Shown: positions 26,467-37,075 of the stretch, in pieces
Layout: every line of letters starts with the position of its first letter
Numbering within the stretch: position 1 is the stretch's first letter
From: Isoetes taiwanensis
Taxonomy: Eukaryota > Streptophyta > Lycopodiopsida > Isoetales > Isoetaceae
Assembly (NCBI GenBank): GCA_021234155.1
Contig: JAJEKV010000003.1
Coordinates: 28,627,166 to 28,691,165 of the forward strand
Reading direction: 5' to 3'
DNA length: 64,000 bases
The notes under the pieces: generated by a model
What the model was told of the DNA's origin: nothing
Database searches by the model: none
Seen by the model: the letters and a program-made list of their open reading frames with translations, nothing else
Made by a program: the position numbers and the translations under genes

Positions 26467-26741
26467 GTGAACTTCGATGCAAGGAACGAATATGAAATGA
26501 TCCAGAATTACAAAGTCTTACAAGATGCGTTCAACAAGCGCAAGCTCAGCAAGGTTGACATCAAACTTTTAATCTCACCCTGGAATATTGTAGGGAGTTT
26601 ATTTTTCGACGCCTTTTTTCTAAAAAAAGACATTGAAGTGAGCAAACTGGTGAAAGGCAGGCCATTAGATAACCTAGAGTTTATGCAATGGTTGAAGAGG
26701 TATTGTGATTCCATCAACGGCGGCATTGGAAGTGCAAGGTA
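26467..26741 (+). pseudogene. EB1: EB1 exons 2-3, tandem duplicate
   Basis: An almost exact copy of the preceding exon pair, offset by 465 bp with its flanking intron. The residues are the same except Ala-Lys to Ala-Arg early on and His to Asp at the start of the second exon. There the acceptor changes from AAACAG to AAAAAG, so splicing may be weakened. Both exon pairs keep frame. Including both in one mRNA would duplicate half the CH domain, so normal EB1 should use only one pair. Confidence 0.85.
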
Positions 26742-26807
26742 AGAGAGGATATGGCTTTTTTTCCATTGTAATTTAAATAGATGTCTAAATAAGAAATGAA
26801 TTTCCAG

Positions 26808-26940
26808 TTACAATGCCGTGGAAAGAAGGGAGGCATGTAAGGGCGGGAAAGAGGCAAACAAGAAAGCTGGTTCACAAAATGCCCCCAACGCTTCAAATAA
26901 CAAGACTGCTGTCACTACTTCTAGATTAATGCTTTATCAA
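26808..26940 (+). pseudogene. EB1: EB1 next exon (linker start)
   Basis: After TTTCCAG the frame reads YNAVERREACKGGKEANKKA and continues into a Ser/Asn/Thr-rich stretch. YNAxERREAxKGGKE is the signature directly after the EB1 CH domain, and the Ser/Asn-rich part matches the start of the EB1 linker. The frame fits with the preceding exon (split AG|T codon). The 3' limit is uncertain and no EB-homology domain follows. Confidence 0.8.
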
Positions 26941-27109
26941 GGCGAGCATTCTCTGGTTATAAAGTCTGAGATGGTCAATGCATATTATGTTTTGATTTTT
27001 TTTTTCATTTGTGGAAGGTACCAGGAGCATCTACAATCTCCAGCTTATTCTTCAGGAAGCTTATTCTTCAATCTCCAGCTCCACTGTAACAACTTCTAGC
27101 ATTTGAAAC

Positions 27110-27330
27110 ATGGTACCAACTTTTGTAAATTTGGTGCAGGAACAGGGAGCGGAGGCACCTTACTGTACAACCCATCTTCCCAGCTATATTCGTATGTTCC
27201 TCCTATTATTTGCTTAGTTGAAGGGCTCATAAGAGCTTTACCATAACAAGGTCTTCATTTCGAACTGCTAATCCTTTCTTCCTTTGTAAATTTTGTGCAG
27301 GAACAGGGAGAGGAGGCATCTTATTTTGCA
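27110..27330. repeat. Local duplication containing GGAACAGGGAG
   Basis: TTGTAAATTT, then GTGCAGGAACAGGGAGMGGA, occurs at about 27122 and 27282, about 160 bp apart, each after an acceptor-like GTGCAG. These could be duplicated small exons downstream of the EB1 pieces, but no EB1 sequence is visible. The rest of 27000-28200 is AT-rich with no supportable gene. Confidence 0.55.
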
Positions 27331-28209
27331 GCCCATCCCAGCCCGTCTTACATTTGCAAGGTGGTCCAATCTTTCAACATGACTGGAGGTGAGGATTTTA
27401 TCAAACATATGATTGTACCTATGGTCAAAAGCAAATGAGCTCTCTGCAAATGGAGATGATAAACTCATGAAAGGAGCATTCATTAAATATCTATTCCCTA
27501 TTAAAAACAGACAGCTATCCAGCCATAGTTTTTTGGGTTTTTATTGTTTAAAGCTCAAGACTCAAAGTACAGAAAAGTAGAGCATTTAGCATTAGCATCA
27601 GTTCTCATCTAGATTCTACAGATATTCTATTAGCTTGACCGTGAATTCTGAGAGAAGGTACTTTGCAGCTATTATTTGCACCCTAAGGCATAACAGCTTT
27701 ACCATGCAAAGATCTCCACAATATACATTACCTGAAAGTATTAGAAAGGACCCTCTTAAAAGAAACTACATCATCCACTTGCAAATTCACTGCCTTAAAA
27801 AACTTGCTCCAGCCTTTTGTGAATACATTGAACTATGCCCAATAACTAGCCTGTTCAATCTTCCAATATGACTGGCATGCAGTAAGTTAGAATGATCCAA
27901 TAGAAACAGGTCCTTTGCATTGCCTATATAAGGAACAATGTGTTTTTGCATTGCTTATATAAGCAATAATGTGTTTTCAATTGTAAAACAGTGTGAGGTG
28001 AACTTATAATTCTATTATTGAAGGAACATTGTGATATTGTTAGCACAAAAAGTAAAAAAATGTCACCCATCGCCAATAAGATATCTTACATCATAAGATA
28101 TCTTTTAATTTAAGCTGGGCTTGAAATAGGTGAAACGTTCCACCCCAACATTATGAAATCAAAACAAATCAATAAGGAGAAATATAACATCGTTATATGT
28201 GATATATGT

Positions 28210-28347
28210 TAATAGGATTTTTTTTTTTTTTTTTTTGAAGGACGTCAAGCTTTATTCACCAACTAGAAACCAGAGCAACATAAATGCAAAGACAGGATTA
28301 TAACCCCAGTGGACAAACCGATCCAACTGAGCACAACCACCTGCCTA
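28210..28347 (-). mobile_element. tRNA-derived SINE
   Basis: On the - strand the element runs from about 28345 to a poly-A tail (T run at 28217-28238). It has an A-box-like GTGCTCAGTTGGATCGG (about 28319-28335) and a B-box-like GGGGTTATAATCCTG (about 28294-28308). It ends AATAAAGCTTGACGTCCTTC before the tail. The flanks carry AATAGGATT at both ends (about 28211 and 28350), a convincing 9-bp target duplication. At about 130 bp, with a pol III head and A tail, it is a short SINE. Confidence 0.7.
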
Positions 28348-28593
28348 TGCAAATAGGATTGTTACACCTTATAAATGCAATTTTATTGTACATTGCTTTT
28401 ATCACTATCTTTATGGGATGTTCGAGCTTTTGTTTCTAGCCTTAGATGGAAAGAATATTCGATACATCCTCTACGAACACTCCTCTACATCCACGAACAC
28501 TCCTCTACATCTATATAGACACAAATAGATATAGTGCTTTTAGTTCCATCTACAAACCCTATTACGTCTACTCATTCCACCCATCCACGACTA

Positions 28594-29229
28594 ATGCCCG
28601 GCATCGCCGGGCACACGTTTCTAGTTGGTTTTATTTTTGGGTGCCTTGTGTGGATCTTCATGCCAGAGGATATCTTTCAGTTGTTCCCGTCTCTGTGGAA
28701 CCAAAGGATAACTGGCAAGCTCAAAGACAACAGAGGCCAGCCTATAGTCTGTGTCTGGGGCAAGGATAGTGACTATTTCAGTCAGACTTATCTGCGGTGC
28801 CTCAGAGGCATGCACTATGAGGACTGCAGGGTCTTCCTTCAGGAAGTGCTTGATGAGAAGGTATATGTTAGGGTCTCCACTGATTACACAGGTATCCACT
28901 TCTTCAAGACAAGGGCTAGAACTCTTAAGACATTAGCGTTCTTGAAGAAGAAAGTTTTTGAATATGTCTAGGTTAACTTCCCAAGGAAGTTCACCTCTTT
29001 TGAAGACTTCTGTTCCACTGTGCCAGGCTTTGACGATGACAGCTTGAAGGCCATAGGAACATTGCACAACAAATGGGTCAACAAGGAAGGAATTTTTGGA
29101 ATCCACCATGATGGTTTTGGAGTATGGTTCCGAAGGTTTTTTCGACTTGACTATTTGTGGATGAGAGCTTGTAATTTGCATGTTTCATCTTCATCAGATT
29201 GTTCAGCTCTTTTGGACTTGTATACTTAG
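28594..29229 (+). CDS. Unknown protein with N-terminal membrane segment; one in-frame TAG
   Basis: The start MPGIAGHTFLVGFIFGCLVW gives a hydrophobic segment of about 17 residues, so a membrane anchor or signal is likely. The frame continues as a well-composed globular protein with IVCVWGKDSDYFSQTYLRCL to FLKKKVFEYV, then meets TAG at 28969. Beyond it the same frame continues with VNFPRKFTSFEDF and IGTLHNKWVNKEGIFGIHHD to a stop at 29229. A CAG at that position would give about 211 residues. I do not recognise the family. An upstream in-frame Met at 28534 is possible but less likely. Confidence 0.5.
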
Positions 29230-29533
29230 ATCCCTATTGATTAGTGTCATTATTATGATCAGGGTTTTTCCTCGAAAACCTGAAAGGGCGAGGTTTTTTA
29301 ATCCCAGTCATAATGGTTTCACTGATCAGAGGCAGTAAGCTTGTACCAGCATTGTATTTTGGTTATTTGGTTTAGTGGAGATGCCCAGATGTGAGCATTG
29401 TATTCTGGTTATTTGGTTTAGTGGAGATGCCTAGATGTGGCTTTTCTTTCGGTTTGTCTCTTCACTCTCTCCCTTTTCTGGTTTTGACAATTGAATTTAT
29501 CTTCGGATAATGATAAGAAGATAACTTTTATTT

Positions 29534-29880
29534 TTACTCAAATAATAGAAAAAAATATGTTAACAAACTTACAAACTTCGTGGCAAAGATAAGTTCACCA
29601 CCACTTCCAAGTCCATGGGCCACACCAATACCTTCCTTTTTAGCATTGTAGCATAACCACTTCAATAAAATTTTTAAATAATAAACAAGGTACATCATGT
29701 GATTGTAAGACTTACATAGCAACAACTTTTTGTTATGCATGTCTCTCATCTGCTGCCTTATCCAACTGGGATTCTCTAATTGCCCACTTCCAAAACTCAT
29801 CACGTGCTTGTTTAAGCTTTGAAGTATTATTCTTCAAAGACATATCGGCTTTTTTCTTCATTCTATACTAACAGAAATGT
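29534..29880 (-). pseudogene. Short gene fragment, unknown
   Basis: On the - strand from about 29865, MKKKADMSLKNNTSKLKQAR continues with DEFWKWAIRESQLDKAADER and a stop. A second frame from 29803 is probably a shadow. The piece is charged and helix-prone; no family recognised. Confidence 0.3.
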
Positions 29881-29956
29881 GATATTCAACTCTGACAGCG
29901 TAAAAATACTTCCAAACATCGAATCATTTTAAATATAATACAACTAATATAACAAC

Positions 29957-30422
29957 CAATATAACATATAACAACCATCACCCAACTACCATTAACATTA
30001 ATTAGAAAAAATCATTGCATCCAACACATTTAAATTAAATCCCCCCCTGAAACCCCCTTTGGTTTGGGTGCATATTCACACGGGGGTGACTTCGGACATC
30101 AAGAGCTGTTGGATGGGAATATTTGCCTTTTATTCCTTGATCCAGACTGTACATGGCGATCCTCGTTTGTGGGGTATGCTTGTAGACGTTTTTGTATATG
30201 GTATATTTAGGTTTGCAAAATACTATAAGCTTTGAGGGTATTTACTGAATGGTGTTAATTTTATACATGTCTTATATGATTAAAGAGGCTCTCGCTGCCC
30301 TACGTCACCCCCCGTGTGAATATGCACCCTAACCAAAGGGGGTTTCAGGGGGGATTTATTGGATGCACTAAGTTTTTGTTAATTAATGTTAATGGTAGTT
30401 GGGTACTGGTTGTTATATTGGA
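29957..30422. mobile_element. Foldback element with arms of about 130-140 bp
   Basis: The left arm (29957-30100) and right arm (30290-30422) are inverted copies. Clear matching blocks are CCCAACTACCATTAACATTA and TGAAACCCCCTTTGGTT, with GTGCATATTCACACGGGG. The spacer of about 190 bp has no ORF. The ends are CAATATAACA-like, but no exact target duplication was found. This is most likely a MITE or foldback element; its RNA could form a long hairpin. Confidence 0.7.
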
Positions 30423-30425
30423 AAA

Positions 30426-31230
30426 ACATTTGGGCCCTCCGGGCTTTAGTGAATACCTAGGCACTTCAACTGTAGATTTAACACAATAGGCACTTCAACT
30501 TTAGAAGTAACACAACTTCTAAAGAACACCAAGAGTTGCTCATGTCATTTGTTCTATACATCGAAAAAGCAACGAGGCCACCATATAATCAAACCACCAT
30601 ACAAGCAAACATATACTAATAAAAGACAATAGCAAATTAAAAATTTTGAACCAATATAACTGCAACTAGCTTAGTATGTATATCATAAAACAAGGGCAAA
30701 ATTGGTTGCACGAGTGCACATCCAAGAAGTAAACAAATGGATGCTCGCAGAAAATATCGTCTCATAGGCGTACTGCTTTGTCTAAAAAGGATGAAGGCAC
30801 GTGGAATCATTATTTGGATTATGATGGCCAAGCAGTTCTTAATAGCAGAGGGATGAAAGATATGTTGTTGTCTACATACTTATCTTTTTTCTGTCGTATT
30901 GTGTTACTGTGTAATTCTGAAATTTGAAGAGATGTACATAGATGCGATTGATAAATAGGCCAGACGCAACCTATCCAATTCCAGGTATAACGTGCCATCG
31001 TAGATACAACATAGTTTTCACATTGTAGATGCCAATTCGGATGTCAACTTTATGTGCATCAAGCAGTTAAGCTATAGAATAAATCTTTGATTATTTCCCA
31101 ATACAAAAATGCCAATATCTTATGCTAGATATTGATGTTCGCAGGCAATATAAAAGGCCTGCATACAAAAATGCCAAAAGATGTATACAATTAGAAGCAT
31201 AGAAAACACACTAAATTGGAAACAAACAGA
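30426..31230. other. No gene seen
   Basis: AT-rich DNA. GCAGGC-N10-GCCTGC dyads (about 31141-31162) are the only notable motif. Confidence 0.35.
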
Positions 31231-31800
31231 TTAGCATCTCAAATAAGGATGCGAAGATAATAGCACAAAATACAAAGAGCCATCATAGCATACAGTGCCG
31301 AAGCTGCATGCTTGTGGCAAGGTGATACCAACTGATATAAATCCCATAAATGTTGGAGCTTGGTTCTTTCCTATGGGGTTTGAACCCACATAGCCTCCTA
31401 TCATGTAAGGACGCATGAAAGATAGAAAGCTGCTAGAATTAAGGAATTTAAGGGAGGTAGAACAACAAAGTGTCTACAATCACAAATGCTATTCATATTA
31501 ATAGAACAAACCTGTAAACAATCCTGCTACAGAATAACATGATGTGGTTGCTGCCAAAAATAAGAAGAGAGATTCTTTGTATTCCATGGCTTTCTTAGAA
31601 CAAGGGATGCATGAAAACAAGAATATAGAAATTGTGCTCACATGACACCAAAGAACCCTAAACGAAAGGGGATTTGCAGGCCTAAATTGCTCAGTTGTGC
31701 AGAGGACAGAAATTGCAAAGGCTACATTCGATGCTACAGGTCTGGTCGCAAGATGCCGAAGCAGTCGTTGCCTTGAAGAATTGGTTGCTGTGGTGGCCAC
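31231..31800 (-). CDS. Possible - strand gene, hydrophobic product
   Basis: A first frame (31800-31498) begins MATTATNSSRQRLLRHLATR, with Cys-rich hydrophobic stretches suggesting two membrane segments, and ends AGLFTGLFY. A second frame (31416-31231) begins MRPYMIGGYVGSNPIGKNQA. The basic Ser/Thr-rich N-terminus could be an organelle-targeting peptide. No family is recognised and no splice junction between them is certain. Confidence 0.3.
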
Positions 31801-32170
31801 GCAGGATCCAATGATTCTTGTTCTTCTTTTTATAATAATAGGTCGATGGTTCCCCTGTATCTAGACGTCATCGATGTGCCCCAAAACCAGGCTTCCAAAA
31901 CCAGTTGAACGAGACCGCTGCCCTTGCGGCCAAAAAAACATAGAAGCAAAATCATGGACAATCAAAACCCTAAAATACCATGTTCGATGCTTGCATGTTC
32001 AATTTGGGATAGTTTGTGAACTCCTAGGTGTAACCATTGAAAAATGCCACTAAAAGTGTGATGAGAATATGCGCACTCTAGATGTACCGATTAGTACGTT
32101 TCATGGAATACTGTCATCAAATCATATAAAAATCTTAGGGAATACAAAAACAACCCCCTATTATTGTGCT

Positions 32171-32179
32171 ATATATTAC
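32171..32179. repeat. MULE target site duplication, left
   Basis: ATATATTAC directly precedes GGGTGAAAATATCC and is repeated exactly after the right terminus at 41666-41674. Nine base pairs is the usual Mutator target duplication. Confidence 0.93.
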
Positions 32180-32580
32180 GGGTGAAAATATCCTTACCCT
32201 GGTTTTGGTGATTCCATCGCGGTTATTCCCTACCGCGGAATCACAAACCCCCCCCCCCAACGGGATCCGTGCCGGAGGCCCCGTTTTCCGTACCTGACAG
32301 TACGGCAATAAAATCAATACCGTCCCGCGGAATCACAACGGTAGAATACCCCCGGACGGAATCACCATATTCTGATTCCGTTCGATGGAATCACCCAACA
32401 TGCGAATACCGTCCGGCGGAATCACCAAAGTCAGATTCCACCAGACGGAATCACTTCACCCTGACCATTCCTCCCGGCGGAATCACCACAATACGATTCC
32501 TTCGGACGGAATCACCAAGCAAAATCTGATTCCGTCCGGTGGAATCGTCGCCGCGGAATCCACCGGATGGAATCACAAAT
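32180..32580. repeat. MULE left terminal inverted repeat with dyad array
   Basis: The terminus is followed by GGAATC/GATTCC dyads whose GGAATC halves fall at 32329, 32358, 32387, 32418, 32447, 32479, 32508, 32541 and 32569, mostly 29-33 bp apart. Compared with the right end it lacks exactly ten 29-bp units between the dyads at 32329 and 32358. The frames through it (Arg/Trp/Asn/His-rich) are not genes. Confidence 0.9.
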
Positions 32581-32924
32581 CCTTGAAGGGCGATCCGGCC
32601 CGCCGGTGCCGCGTCGGCATCGGGTACCCGTGGATATTTGATATAAAAGCCGTGCCAAATTCGGGGCTCGGCTTTTTGAATTGAATGTCCGACGCGGGTA
32701 TTATTAGCCGCACTGCTGCCAATCGACAAGGAAATGATTGCATGTTCATTGTCCTATCACCGCATGCCACGTCTTCGGCCGAAGATAGTGATCCTCTCAG
32801 AAGGAATCACTACCGATTAGCGTAAAAAGCCTCTCTCACGAGAGCCGTTCGGCCTCCGTTCCTCCCTCGATTCCCTCCGTTCCTCCCTCCATTTCGAATT
32901 CTTGTCCTTTCGTTCATTTGTTGG

Positions 32925-35309
32925 ATGGATCAAAGCCACGGAACCTCGGTTAATGAGAACTTCGAGGCCGAGAATCTTCTGCCAATTCCGCTTTCAAATT
33001 TGCTGCCAACAATCCGTTTTGTCGGAAGAGCTGGTCGATGGGAGGTGGACTCCCCTCCTAAATTTCCTCGAGGTTTTGAGCGGTTGGAGCCGGGTGAGAT
33101 GGCGAGATCTTGCATCTGTCTTGGTAGCTTGCTAGTCGGCGGCGAATTATTCCGTGTCTTTGGAAGGGGGAGCCGTCGGTAAGTAAAGAAAAGAATGAGT
33201 GCAAGGATGCAAAGGAAAAAGTTCAACACCAGGAGCCCGAAGATTTTGGAGAGGATGCCGTGGAGAACCCTCCCGAGGATAACTTTGAGGATACATGGAT
33301 CTTTGAAATCGAAAAGCGGAAATTGGATCGGGCGGATGGCGGTGGTATTGTTTATTCGGTGGTTGTAGTACTTGATTACTCCAAAAATGGGATCTGGAGA
33401 TCCACAGACTCGCTAAGCATTCCATGACGAATGATTACAAGCTGCCGCCATTGGCAAGAGGCCGGAAACCATTTGCTCCAGAAATGAGCAGAAGGAAGAG
33501 GAACTTTGAATTGGTGAAGCTGGAGCGGAGCGCGGATGAAGATTATCTGTGGCAGCATAATCTTAGGCGGATTTTGGTGAGGGCAAAGCGCAGGGCTGAG
33601 GCTATGGCAGAGGACCAGATTGAGCACGGACTTCTTAATCCTGCTATGAGGTCTGCTTGGGTCAATCAACAGGTGGAGATAAGGCGGACGGTAGAGGAAA
33701 CTTTGGAGGAGCAGAAGAGGGAAGCAATTAGAAAAAAAATCGCCACCAGGTTTGGTTTGACAGTTGAAGAGATGAAGGCCGAGATTTCATATTCCAGAGA
33801 GCAAGCTCAGGTAGAGAATGATGATTTTAGCAAGGAACTCGCACAGGCCCAAGGAGATCTTGCATCCCCCCCTCCCAGGAAAGTGTGCAAGCTCCCACTC
33901 AGGAGCTCCCCGAAAACTCCAAGGAAGAAGAGGGCAGCAAAAAAAACAGAGGAGTATCTTGCCCCTAACCATATAGTGTTTGAAACCTCCAGCTACATTG
34001 AAGGTTTGCGTGAGGCAATTCATTCAGCAGGACTCCCCGATCCCAGAGCTCCATCGGAAGAGGAGGGCACTTTAATTGAGATCCCCATGATGCATAGGCT
34101 GGAAGCCAGCTTTTTTAATTCAGTGTTCTCTTATCAATCAGGTCTTCTTTCCGGGAGGTGGACCTGTAACTTTACATTTAAATACCCACTGACACTAAGC
34201 AGCACAGCCATTCGAGTGGGCAAGAAATCATCAGCAGCAGAATTTCGTGTGTATGGCAACTTCGCCCAAGATTTCATGACAGTTCCCGGTCCTGGTGATG
34301 ATGTGGATTGCAGAATCAATGAAGAATGTGTTGGTGCCTATCTACTGTAAGTCAGTCTTATAAGCACTACCCGAGCATCACAAGGCTTTGATTCGCTGAC
34401 TATGTGGTCTCTGCAGGGCCTTGATACATTCCATTCCCCAAAACAGAAGATCACAGCATGTTTTCGTGCATCCTGCGGCCTTTGGGCTTTTTCTGCAGAA
34501 CAGTTTGGAAGGTCAATCCGGTTCATATGATCTGTTTGCTAAATTAATCCCACCGAAACCGTTCATCAGGCAGAATTGGCGGATGCAGAATGTCGGGTTC
34601 TATTACTTCCCAGTCATGAGCAGGTAAAGAATCCGTTTTAAATCCATTCATGGGCAATTGAACCTTAATTCCGGTTTTGCAATTGTTTGCAGCAATCACT
34701 GGAGCTTGTTCATATTGGTTTTGAGATTGATGCATGCCACAGGCTCCAGACTCCGTGTCCAGTGTTGCTCCATTTGGATTCAATGTCGGGCATGCACTCG
34801 AGCTTGCACTGTTTCGCCACATTGTAAGTTAAAATTATGCCCCTTTCAGGTCAATTTTTGGGTTTCTCTCATTCCTTTGGCCCCAGATTTGTTTCCGACG
34901 TTATGAAGAGGTGGAGTTTTGAGTCGTCCAGATTGCACAATGCCTGCTGCGTCTCTCTGAAGGTCCCTCAGCAGGAAAACACCCAGGATTGCGGAATTTA
35001 CACCATCTGTTTCGTGAAGTGGTTCTTGCAGGATATCTGCAACACCAAAGAGCAATCTGTGGGTATTTATATGTGTCCAATTTTATCTAGTCTATTCGAA
35101 CTTCGTGCTAATTTTCCCAGTTGCAGGTTGTCGATGCTTCCAAATGGTTTGGGCGTGCTGAGATCGACCAGACGAGGTCCTCATTTGCAGTGATGTTACA
35201 AAAACTGGGAGACTGTGTGCAGCAAAGAAGAACCACCTTCCACTTGCCTGAGGGAGATTGGAGTGAAAACGGTGGCCCCATGACCCGTTTAAGGGTGCAT
35301 GGGCCTTGA
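32925..35309 (+). CDS. Ulp1-like (C48) cysteine protease gene of the MULE
   Basis: A multi-exon gene. Exon 1 starts at ATG 32925 and ends at GTCG|GTAAGTAAAG (33180). An acidic exon follows CACCAG at about 33231, and a 308-residue basic coiled-coil-like frame runs 33424-34348. Further exons are about 34417-34624, 34693-34827, 34887-35058 and 35127-35309. The C-terminal part has the C48 triad: His in NHWSLFIL, Asp in LLHLDSM, and Gln plus Cys in PQQENTQDCGIYTICFVKWF. This family removes SUMO-like modifiers. Single-base frame changes are needed near 33410 and 34725; both may be sequence error. The N-terminal region has no known domain. It lies upstream of, and convergent with, the transposase. 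Confidence 0.8.
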
Positions 35310-35384
35310 ATTTTTATTATGTATGTGAGAAACTGTGAATATAACAGCAAAAATACCAGCATTCTTTGGGTTTAATCGACTTAG

Positions 35385-35690
35385 GAATGTTTTGGACTTT
35401 GAACTCATTTGAATTTGAATTTGAAAGTAATTTAGCGAATCTGCTTTTGAAATTTTTGAGCGTGAATATTCGAATATGCCGTCCATTCAAAAATAGAGAA
35501 CTATTTGTCCGGCAATGGTCGCATTATTTGTGGGGTAGGTGATTCGAATGTTTTGGACTTTGAACTCATTTGAATTTGAATTTGAAAGTAATTTAGCGAA
35601 TCTGTTTTGAAATTTTTGAGCGTGAATATTGAATATGCCGTCCATTCAAAAATAGAGAACTATTTGTCGGCAATGGTAGGTGAGTGTGGG
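35385..35690. repeat. 161-bp tandem duplication downstream of the protease gene
   Basis: TTTTGGACTTTGAACTCATT and the following 140 bp occur at 35387 and 35548. The copies differ by a few single-base indels, several next to CG or CTG. They precede a cluster of TIR-type dyads. Confidence 0.9.
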
Positions 35691-35694
35691 TAGG

Positions 35695-35960
35695 TGATTC
35701 CATCCGGTGGGTGATTCTCGGCGGGTGATTCTATCCGGTGGAATCACAAGCTGGTGATTCCATCCAATGGAATGCCCGCCCCCATCATTGCATGCCGTAG
35801 GCATTAATTGCTTGGTCACGTCAAAGGACTGCCACTCGGACGGACGTTTAAGCGGCGTGACGCAAGGGGAATGAAAGCGGCGCCACCTCGTGGGCTACAG
35901 CGGCCGGACAATTTAGGGCGAAATCTAGGCCCATAGGGGTGATTCCACGGACCCGGAATC
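35695..35960. repeat. Internal copies of the MULE terminal dyad
   Basis: GATTCC/GGAATC dyads like those of the terminal repeats occur at about 35695, 35713, 35727, 35755 and 35940, in the middle of the element. They mark either an older nested MULE end or internal binding sites for the same factor. Confidence 0.75.
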
Positions 35961-36115
35961 ATGCGCCGCCCGCCCGGACCGGCGCCATCCTCTTCGTATT
36001 GAATCATAATTCCTAGGCATGCGTTCTGTGGCGCCCGATCTTCCCGTCGGCTTGCTTCCCGACCATCGCCGCTAGCTTCCAGCATATCATCATCAGGTCC
36101 GGCAACCTCCGCGGC

Positions 36116-36378
36116 TCTATAAATCGGTAAGAATCATGTTCGCCTGTAAAACCAAACGATGGATGTTCTTACGATTTGTAGCTGAGTTCCAGGCATGGCG
36201 GACTGCCCCCCACTAGCCGTGTCGGCGGCGTCGTCAGTGGACCTCGGTTTTCTTGGCTCAAGGATTGCAGGCTTGAGAGTGCAGCGGCGGCGTCTCGAGT
36301 CGCGTGCGGTAGAGGTCGCCAATTTTCTGTCGCCATACCGCCGGGGCAGCGGTTGTGAGTGCATAAGGATTCTGTGAA
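36116..36378 (+). CDS. TATA box and small ORF in a GC-rich stretch of the MULE
   Basis: CTCTATAAATCGG (36116-36128) is a good plant TATA box. About 70 bp downstream, ATG at 36195 opens a 60-residue frame beginning MADCPPLAVSAASSVDLGFL, Ala/Ser/Arg-rich like an organelle-targeting N-terminus. The local GC content is much higher than in the surroundings. It could be a captured host promoter plus first exon, as in Pack-MULEs, or chance. A 50-bp repeat with ACGGTGGTTC occurs three times at 36490-36600. Confidence 0.35.
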
Positions 36379-37075
36379 GGTCTCAACGTTTCACACATCC
36401 CGGGCGCGAGGCGCTTGATGGGGAGTGGGCAAAGAATCTGTTTACCTACATTCCATGGCTGAAGTCGGCGTCATACGCAAAGTGTGGTACGCAAAGTTTA
36501 CGGTGGTTCAAAGCGGCGAAGGAGTGTGGTCGCAAAGATTACGGTGGTTCAGGCGAGTGAAGGAGTGTGCCTGCAAAGATTACGGTGGTTCTAAGCGGCG
36601 AAGGAGGAGTGCAAGGGCGAGCGGATAGCGATGATTTTGTGTTCCCGGTTACTGCTGCGAGACCCAAGTTCTGGGAAGGTTAAGCGGTCTACCGGAAAAG
36701 TCGACTTGATGGTACGCTATTAGTTTGATGTTCTTTACAAAGCTGTTGGAACTAACTCCTTTGCTTGAACCCAGCAGACAAAACGAGCCCGCCCGATTCT
36801 GATTGCATAGCTGGCGATGATTCATGAAGGAGGGCGTCCCTTTTTTTTCGTTAACACACGATCTATGAATGTGGAGGAAGTCTGAATCCCTCTTGACTTT
36901 TGAGTTCCTGGTAGCTACCTTGCCTAAGGGCTTCTTTTGATAATATAAATCTAAGTTGCTTGATGTTCAATCTGTTCAGTTAGCTTCAAATTGCAACCAC
37001 ATACAACCTCTCCATGCATACAAACATTTTTTTTTTCACGATACATGCATTGCCAAGGTGGGTGTATGGTGATTC

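Larger units (their letters stand above)
25880..26806. repeat. 465-bp tandem duplication spanning EB1 exons
   Basis: Two direct copies (about 25880-26344 and 26345-26806) include the upstream intron (CTCTCTCTTTTTGTTTTC), both exons and the short intron. The main differences are in the short intron at CTG and CAG positions. Confidence 0.93.
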
